A stretch of DNA of 64,000 nt. Source: UBA11524 sp963642705. GTDB lineage: Bacteria > Bacillota > Clostridia > Christensenellales > Aristaeellaceae. Positions 59,764 through 64,000 of the stretch are shown here, in pieces. The stretch lies in NCBI GenBank assembly GCA_963642705.1, contig CAVIHU010000001.1, positions 124,001 to 188,000 on the forward strand, read 5' to 3'. The notes under the pieces were generated by a model that saw only the letters and a program-made list of their open reading frames with translations, was not told where the DNA came from and did no database searches. The stretch's first letter is position 1; every line of letters starts with the position of its first letter. The translations under genes were made by a program, and so were the position numbers.

Positions 59764-60978
59764 TTAGCTGCGGTAATCGCCGTTGATCCGCACGTAATCG
59801 TACGTCAGGTCGCAGCCCCAGGCTGTTGCGTCTGCTTTGCCGTCATGCAGCGTCACGATAACGTCAATTTCATCCTCAAGCAGGATTTCCTTTGCACGTT
59901 CTTCACTGAAGTCAATCGATGCGCCGTCCCTGCAGACGTCAATGGTGCCAACGGCGCTTCGGAAGGCAACGTCAACCTTGTGGATGTCCATGTCTGCGCC
60001 CGAATAACCAAGTGCACACAGCACGCGTCCCCAGTTCGCATCCGCACCGAAAATTGCTGCCTTCAGCAAGCTGGAGCAGACAACAGCTTTTGCGGCAAGC
60101 TTGGCATCCTTCACGGTTTTTCCGCCGTGCACCACGCAGGTCAGCAAACGCGAAGCACCTTCGCCGTCCTTGGCAATCATGCGACACAGCGCGGTTGTCA
60201 CCTCGTTCAGTGCTTCGCAGAAAACATCATAATCCGCATTTGCCGTTTCAATTGGGTTGTTGCCGGCCAAACCATTCGCCATAATGCAGACCATGTCGTT
60301 CGTCGATGTATCGCCGTCCACGCTGACCATGTTGAATGTGTCCTTCACGTTTTCCAACAGAGCTTTCTTGAGCATTGTGGGAGAAATCGCCACATCGCAG
60401 GTCAGGAAAACAAGCATTGTGGCGAGATTGGGATGAATCATGCCGGAGCCCTTCGCAATACCGCCCAGATGGCAAACGTGTCCGTTGATTTCAAACGAAA
60501 CAGCAATTTCCTTTAGCTTTGTATCGGTCGTCATGATGCCTTCTGCGGCCTCTGCGCTGCCGTTCGCGTTTACAGCTGCATAAAGCTCATCAATATGCTC
60601 GGCAATCGGCTCGATGGGGAGCGGTTGACCGATAACGCCGGTGGATGCGACAATTACATGATGTGGATCAATACCAGCTGCCTTAGCGGAGAGCTCGCAC
60701 ATCTTCCATGCAATATCCTCGCCGTCAGCGTTGCAGGTGTTGGCATTTCCGCTGTTGCAGATGGCAAGCTGTGCTACGCCGCCCATCAGGTTGCGCTGCG
60801 TCACATAAATCGGTGCTCCCTTGACCAGGTTGCTTGTATAAACAGCGGCAGCTGAAGACGGCACCTTGCTGATAATCATGCTGATATCGCGTTTGCCGCG
60901 GTTCTTGCGGATACCGCAATGAATGCCACCTGCCAGAAAGCCGTTTGCCGCACAGATACCACCAGAAATATGCTCCAT
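59764..60978 (-). CDS. argJ: Bifunctional glutamate N-acetyltransferase / ornithine acetyltransferase
   Basis: 404 residues. The autoproteolysis site KGSGMIHPNLATML, with the nucleophilic threonine following AT, is intact, as is VDGDTSTNDM in the beta chain. It transfers acetyl groups from N-acetylornithine to glutamate, giving the cyclic arginine pathway. GGAGGAAT precedes the start. The gene lies 35 bases after argC. Confidence 0.96.
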   Translation of the reverse strand: MEHISGGICAANGFLAGGIHCGIRKNRGKRDISMIISKVPSSAAAVYTSNLVKGAPIYVTQRNLMGGVAQLAICNSGNANTCNADGEDIAWKMCELSAKAAGIDPHHVIVASTGVIGQPLPIEPIAEHIDELYAAVNANGSAEAAEGIMTTDTKLKEIAVSFEINGHVCHLGGIAKGSGMIHPNLATMLVFLTCDVAISPTMLKKALLENVKDTFNMVSVDGDTSTNDMVCIMANGLAGNNPIETANADYDVFCEALNEVTTALCRMIAKDGEGASRLLTCVVHGGKTVKDAKLAAKAVVCSSLLKAAIFGADANWGRVLCALGYSGADMDIHKVDVAFRSAVGTIDVCRDGASIDFSEERAKEILLEDEIDVIVTLHDGKADATAWGCDLTYDYVRINGDYRS

Positions 60979-61013
60979 ATTCCTTCCTCCGAATCCATCC
61001 GATAAATCAATGA

Positions 61014-61964
61014 TTATTTGATTGCGAGTCCAGTCAGTTCGTCAACTCCAAGCATCAGGTTCAAGCATTGCAGTGCTGCGCCGGATGATCCTTTGCCGAG
61101 ATTATCGAACAGGCTGACAACCTGAAGGCGGTCATCGTTGCCAAGCACCATGATTTTCATGCTGTCAAACCCAGACATGGCGTTTGCAGCAACGAAGCCA
61201 TTCTGTGCGGCGACTTCCTCCGCAGTCAGAACGTTGATAACAGATGACCCCGCGTAATGCGACTTCAGACAGTCAGTTACATCCTGAATCGGATGCGCAC
61301 AATTGACCTGCTTGCGGAAGAGCGGAACGGTTACTTCCATGCCTGAATAGTAATCTGCAACGATCGGAGCAAACACAGGTGCATGAGTTAAGCCGGAAAT
61401 TTGCTTCATCTCCGGCAGATGCTTGTGAACCTGCGTCAACCCATATTGCCGTGGTGACTCGAGCACAGCGTCGCGTCCCGTTGCTTCATACTGAGCAATC
61501 ATCTTTTTGCCGCCGCCGCTGTAGCCGGTTAGGGAGAAGCAGGACAGCATCTCGTCTGCGGAAATCAGTCCGGCTGCAACAAGTGGTGCAGCTATGGCGA
61601 TAAAGCCGCTTGCATGGCAACCTGGTACGGCAACACGGCTGCTTTTCGCGATTTCTTCACGCAGATTGGAGCGAATTTCCGGAAAGCCATATGTCCAACC
61701 AGATGCAACGCGGTGCGCGGTGGATGTGTCCAGAATGCGCGTAGTGCACCCTTCTGCCAAGGCAACGGATTCCCTTGCGGCAGCATCCGGCAGGCAGAGA
61801 ATAGCAATATCTGCCGAACGGATGGCTTCCTGACGGGCTGCCGCATCCTTGCGGAGCTCCTCGGAAAGCGTCAGTACTGTTATGTCCTTTCGGGACTGAA
61901 GACGGTCGAAAATTCGAAGCCCGGTTGTTCCTTCCTTCCCGTCAATAAAAACAGTTGAAGCCAT
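61014..61964 (-). CDS. argC: N-acetyl-gamma-glutamyl-phosphate reductase, type 2
   Basis: 316 residues from ATG 61964 (AAGGAGG six bases upstream). The short type 2 form: VFIDGKEGTTGLRI at the N-terminus, catalytic cysteine in VPGCHASGF, GYSGGGKKMI and HAPVFAPIVADYYSGM. First gene of the arg operon, whose promoter and a leader palindrome lie directly upstream. Confidence 0.95.
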   Translation of the reverse strand: MASTVFIDGKEGTTGLRIFDRLQSRKDITVLTLSEELRKDAAARQEAIRSADIAILCLPDAAARESVALAEGCTTRILDTSTAHRVASGWTYGFPEIRSNLREEIAKSSRVAVPGCHASGFIAIAAPLVAAGLISADEMLSCFSLTGYSGGGKKMIAQYEATGRDAVLESPRQYGLTQVHKHLPEMKQISGLTHAPVFAPIVADYYSGMEVTVPLFRKQVNCAHPIQDVTDCLKSHYAGSSVINVLTAEEVAAQNGFVAANAMSGFDSMKIMVLGNDDRLQVVSLFDNLGKGSSGAALQCLNLMLGVDELTGLAIK

Positions 61965-61980
61965 GCGCATCCTCCTTCAC

Positions 61981-62005
61981 TATTCATGCGAAACACGCAT
62001 AAATA
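61981..62005. promoter_or_regulatory. Palindrome in the arg operon leader
   Basis: TATTCATGCG and CGCATAAATA (61981-61990 and 61996-62005) form an inverted repeat with 9 of 10 positions matched, placed between the -10 box and the argC ribosome-binding site. Its half-sites are AT-rich like ARG boxes but everted relative to the standard box. It could bind ArgR/AhrC or fold as an RNA hairpin. Confidence 0.5.
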
Positions 62006-62012
62006 TACACAT

Positions 62013-62040
62013 ATTATACACGCAGACGGGCAATTGTCAA
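62013..62040 (-). promoter_or_regulatory. Promoter of the arg operon
   Basis: Minus strand: perfect -35 TTGACA (62035-62040), 16-bp spacer, perfect -10 TATAAT (62013-62018). Confidence 0.9.
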
Positions 62041-62054
62041 GGCTTTCATTGAAT

Positions 62055-62660
62055 TTATTCGGCTATTTTATACTGAACGGACGTATACAGTGAGGCTTTT
62101 TCCAGCCACTGCGAAACCGTGCTTTCCATGGCCGCAATCGTTGCATTCCGCAGCACTTCCGCCTGATCGCCGGAGAAGTAGCGCTCACGGCATTCGAGGC
62201 GCTGATCTTCCAGCGCCTGTTGCACATCGTTGTCATCAAGATACGGATACAGTGTCGAATCACTCTGAATATTGGTCGGCGTCAGCGAATCAAGGATCAG
62301 AGTGGGCTCAGGGAGTATGAGCGTCAGCACATCGCCGTTCAGTTCTATCTTGACTTCCTTTAAGTTAATGCCGAAGCTCGCTTCATAGGTATAGGCTGCA
62401 TCGATGCTTGCAACTGCACCGATAAAGGCGGCCTTGATTTCATACTGCATAACGCCTTCTTCGCTGATGTGCATCGTTTCAAGCATTGCTGTTTCTTCCA
62501 GTTTTTGTGATAAAACAGCAGATGCTCGAAGGGCGGCGGCAGAATCGTCGGGTATCAGCCAAGTGACCAGCTTCGAGGCATATGGTAGCAACACAATAAT
62601 AAGCACGAGCGACAGAGCCGAAGCCAGCACGCCAGCAAGCCATTTTCCGATGCGTTTCAT
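62055..62660 (-). CDS. DUF4230-family membrane-anchored protein
   Basis: 201 residues. One N-terminal membrane helix (VLASALSLVLIIVLLPYA), then an extracytoplasmic domain with LNGDVLTLILPEPTLILDSLTPTNI, the hallmark of DUF4230. Function is unknown. Its start overlaps the stop of the small upstream membrane-protein gene by four bases. Confidence 0.85.
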   Translation of the reverse strand: MKRIGKWLAGVLASALSLVLIIVLLPYASKLVTWLIPDDSAAALRASAVLSQKLEETAMLETMHISEEGVMQYEIKAAFIGAVASIDAAYTYEASFGINLKEVKIELNGDVLTLILPEPTLILDSLTPTNIQSDSTLYPYLDDNDVQQALEDQRLECRERYFSGDQAEVLRNATIAAMESTVSQWLEKASLYTSVQYKIAE

Positions 62661-62878
62661 AGCTTTCCTCCTGTCCAGATGTGCAATTGTACCAGGAAAG
62701 GCACAATCAGATAGCGGAAGAACTCTACGGCAACAAATGCAGCGCCAATGAATGCAAAAATATACAGCCAGATGCTATGGCGCTTTTTAGCAGCGTGATG
62801 CGACCGTCTGCGCCTTTGCTTTGGCGGCTTCTGTTCCTCTTGAAGCGGCTCCTGGGGTTCTATTTGCTTTTCTTCCAT
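62657..62878 (-). CDS. Small single-pass membrane protein
   Basis: 73 residues. A charged, Gln/Pro/Arg-rich N-terminus (EEKQIEPQEPLQEEQK then RRRRSHHAAKKRH) precedes one hydrophobic helix (IWLYIFAFIGAAFVAVEFF). GAGGAGG is well placed before ATG 62878. Four-base overlap with the DUF4230 gene suggests the two products act together. Unknown function. Confidence 0.75.
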   Translation of the reverse strand: MEEKQIEPQEPLQEEQKPPKQRRRRSHHAAKKRHSIWLYIFAFIGAAFVAVEFFRYLIVPFLVQLHIWTGGKL

Positions 62879-62899
62879 GCAGTCGACCTCCTCGCCTGA

Positions 62900-62936
62900 A
62901 TAAAAATGCCATTCCGATCAGATGGTCGGAACGGCA
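62900..62936 (-). terminator. Terminator of the coiled-coil protein gene
   Basis: 13-bp stem with one mismatch (62907-62919 with 62924-62936). On the minus strand TTTTTATTC follows. Confidence 0.88.
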
Positions 62937-62988
62937 ATCGAAAACAAGCCAATTGCCGCTGGATTCTGCGGCGCAATTTCATGCTGGA

Positions 62989-63441
62989 TTATTTGTCTTC
63001 ATCATCAACGCAAATGGTCGGAACGTCATCATCCTGCAGAACAGGCTTTTCAGGCTCCTCAGGTACATTGATCGACGGAATGCCGTCATCGTCCGAAGGT
63101 TCCTCGTCAATCGGTGCATCTGTTGCCATCTCTGACGTTTCTGCGGCTGTCCCGGTTTCTTGTACAGATGCTGCCTTGCTTTCGCGAAGAATCTGCAGCT
63201 TTTCATCAAGATCTTTCATTTCGAGAAGCAATTCTTCAAGCGATGCCGGTACCTGTTCGCCGCTATTCCACAGGTCATAGATTTTATTTCCGAGTTCAAT
63301 GCGAAGCTCCTTGCGGCGCGTTGTGAGGTTCATTTCATCAACCTTCAGCTTCGCACTGACAGCGATATTTGTTGCAGCCTTGTTAACAACCTGCATGCTC
63401 TGTTCAAGAAGCTTTTTTGCTGTTGCTCCAATATCTGCCAT
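62989..63441 (-). CDS. Coiled-coil protein with acidic C-terminal tail
   Basis: 150 residues from ATG 63441, nine bases after AAAGGAG; ATG 63447 is too close. The N-terminal 90 residues are helical (ATAKKLLEQSMQVVNKAATN, RRKELRIELGNKIYDLW, LLEMKDLDEKLQILRE), like the helical domain of small zinc-ribbon envelope proteins. The last 60 residues are acidic and disordered-looking. No zinc ribbon is seen. It lies downstream of the lipid kinase gene. Function unknown. Confidence 0.75.
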   Translation of the reverse strand: MADIGATAKKLLEQSMQVVNKAATNIAVSAKLKVDEMNLTTRRKELRIELGNKIYDLWNSGEQVPASLEELLLEMKDLDEKLQILRESKAASVQETGTAAETSEMATDAPIDEEPSDDDGIPSINVPEEPEKPVLQDDDVPTICVDDEDK

Positions 63442-63520
63442 CGTCATTCACTCCTTTCAGACATTATTGATAATCGATTGCAGTATTAATTCGCTTCATA
63501 CAGCTTAGAATCCTGCATGT

Positions 63521-64000
63521 TCACCAATAAATCAGCATGGCATTGGGGTGGATGGTGAATTCCATCCGCTCGCATGGCGTGATTTCGCCGTCTATTTCGA
63601 CCTTCATGCCGGGAGATTCCGCAACCGCCTTGTCACACAGAATGTGATGTGTAAAAGGAAAGTCGACAATCTGTCCCATCATCATTTTTACAAGGTAATA
63701 AGGAATTTTCCAGCGCGGCTGATTGCCAACAATCATCCAGTCGAACTTGCCGTCATTGGGTACAGCAACTGGGCAAATCGGGATACCGCCGCCAATCCAG
63801 CGACCGTTTGCTGCCACGCAGAGTAACGCGTCCTCTGTGTGCGTTTCGCCGTCAAAGCTGTATGTCAGTTTCATCGGCTGATGTTTGCGGATTGCGCGAA
63901 TCAGCCCGACAAGATATGGCAGGATACCGCGGATTTTGCCGCCGAAATCCGCCACATTTTCGAGCACCGTCACGTCAAAGCCTGCACCGGTCACATTGAT
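63521..64000 (-). CDS. Diacylglycerol/lipid kinase (YegS/DagK-like), C-terminal part cut by window end
   Basis: The frame is open to the last base, so the N-terminal catalytic domain is outside the window. The visible 160 residues start with INVTGAGFDV, the N-x-x-G-x-GFD motif of YegS/DgkB-type lipid kinases, and contain VAANGRWIGGG and PNDGKFDWMIV and the closing beta strands (VEIDGEITPCERMEFTI). Such enzymes phosphorylate diacylglycerol or related lipids. The protein ends 74 bases before the start of the coiled-coil gene. Confidence 0.88.
   Translation of the reverse strand: MNVTGAGFDVTVLENVADFGGKIRGILPYLVGLIRAIRKHQPMKLTYSFDGETHTEDALLCVAANGRWIGGGIPICPVAVPNDGKFDWMIVGNQPRWKIPYYLVKMMMGQIVDFPFTHHILCDKAVAESPGMKVEIDGEITPCERMEFTIHPNAMLIYW

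Noticed and set aside
1..64000. tRNA, rRNA, CRISPR array, prophage or replication origin
   Set aside because: No such structures were found by eye in the gaps between genes, which are short and largely accounted for by promoters and terminators.

Overview
The window is a chromosomal segment from an anaerobic, fermentative Clostridia-type Firmicute, probably an uncultured gut or rumen plant-fibre degrader. A Christensenellales/Aristaeellaceae-like placement is an inference from gene content, not shown by the sequence. Supporting features are strong AGGAGG ribosome-binding sites, sigma-A promoters (TTGACA-17-TATAAT type), a clostridial-type secondary alcohol dehydrogenase, a type-2 argC, DUF1292 proteins, a CdaR-type regulator and cytoplasmic hemicellulases. 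Genes are densely packed, many with 4-base ATGA/GTGA overlaps. I see no tRNA, rRNA or CRISPR array.

Layout. 1-2.8 kb (+): a cut zinc-ribbon-family membrane protein, a TPM-domain protein and a short RecQ helicase. 2.8-9.1 kb (-): an F-type ATP synthase operon, atpB-E-F-A-G-D-C. It has no separate delta gene. About 80 residues resembling the delta-subunit C-terminal domain are instead fused to the front of alpha, and the c subunit carries a signal-peptide-like leader. 9.2-10.4 kb (-): a CorA-type Mg2+ channel with a long structured leader. 10.6-18.5 kb (+): an RDD membrane protein, a complete sugar/UgpABCE-like ABC importer, a secreted staphylococcal-nuclease-like protein and a secreted protein with three ~102-residue repeats. 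This could be a nucleic-acid scavenging system. 18.5-20.8 kb (+): a secreted alpha/beta hydrolase and an NADP-type secondary alcohol dehydrogenase.

20.9-37.2 kb is a hemicellulose region: GH39 xylosidase plus a metallo-beta-lactamase-fold hydrolase (-), GH67 alpha-glucuronidase (+), two secreted proteins of unknown function (-), a dihydrouridine synthase with a GH127-like protein (-), a YgiQ radical-SAM protein (+), a phosphohexomutase with a DUF2461 protein (-), and a GH2 glycosidase (-). 37.2-42.4 kb (+): a CTP synthase whose glutaminase nucleophile is replaced by glycine, an RlmI-type methyltransferase, a histidine phosphatase, exonuclease III and two acidic DUF1292 proteins. 42.5-52.4 kb (-): CtpA-type protease, CdaR-type regulator, an MsmX-type shared ABC ATPase, a coiled-coil protein, coaD, rsmD, a membrane protein, 5-formyl-THF cyclo-ligase, alr and murC.

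52.6-57.5 kb: a decayed GH2 pseudogene, cysS, uppP, then a small accessory stretch with an IS66-like remnant and a nuclease-fold DUF5655 protein, then a P-loop kinase. 57.6-62 kb (-): argC-J-B-D with a promoter and a leader palindrome. 62-64 kb (-): DUF4230 protein, a small membrane protein, a coiled-coil protein and a lipid kinase cut by the window end.

The most unusual items are the delta-alpha ATP synthase fusion without an atpH gene, the CTP synthase lacking its glutaminase cysteine, and the nuclease/repeat-protein/importer operon. Many start codons were re-chosen from ribosome-binding-site and promoter evidence, as noted per gene.
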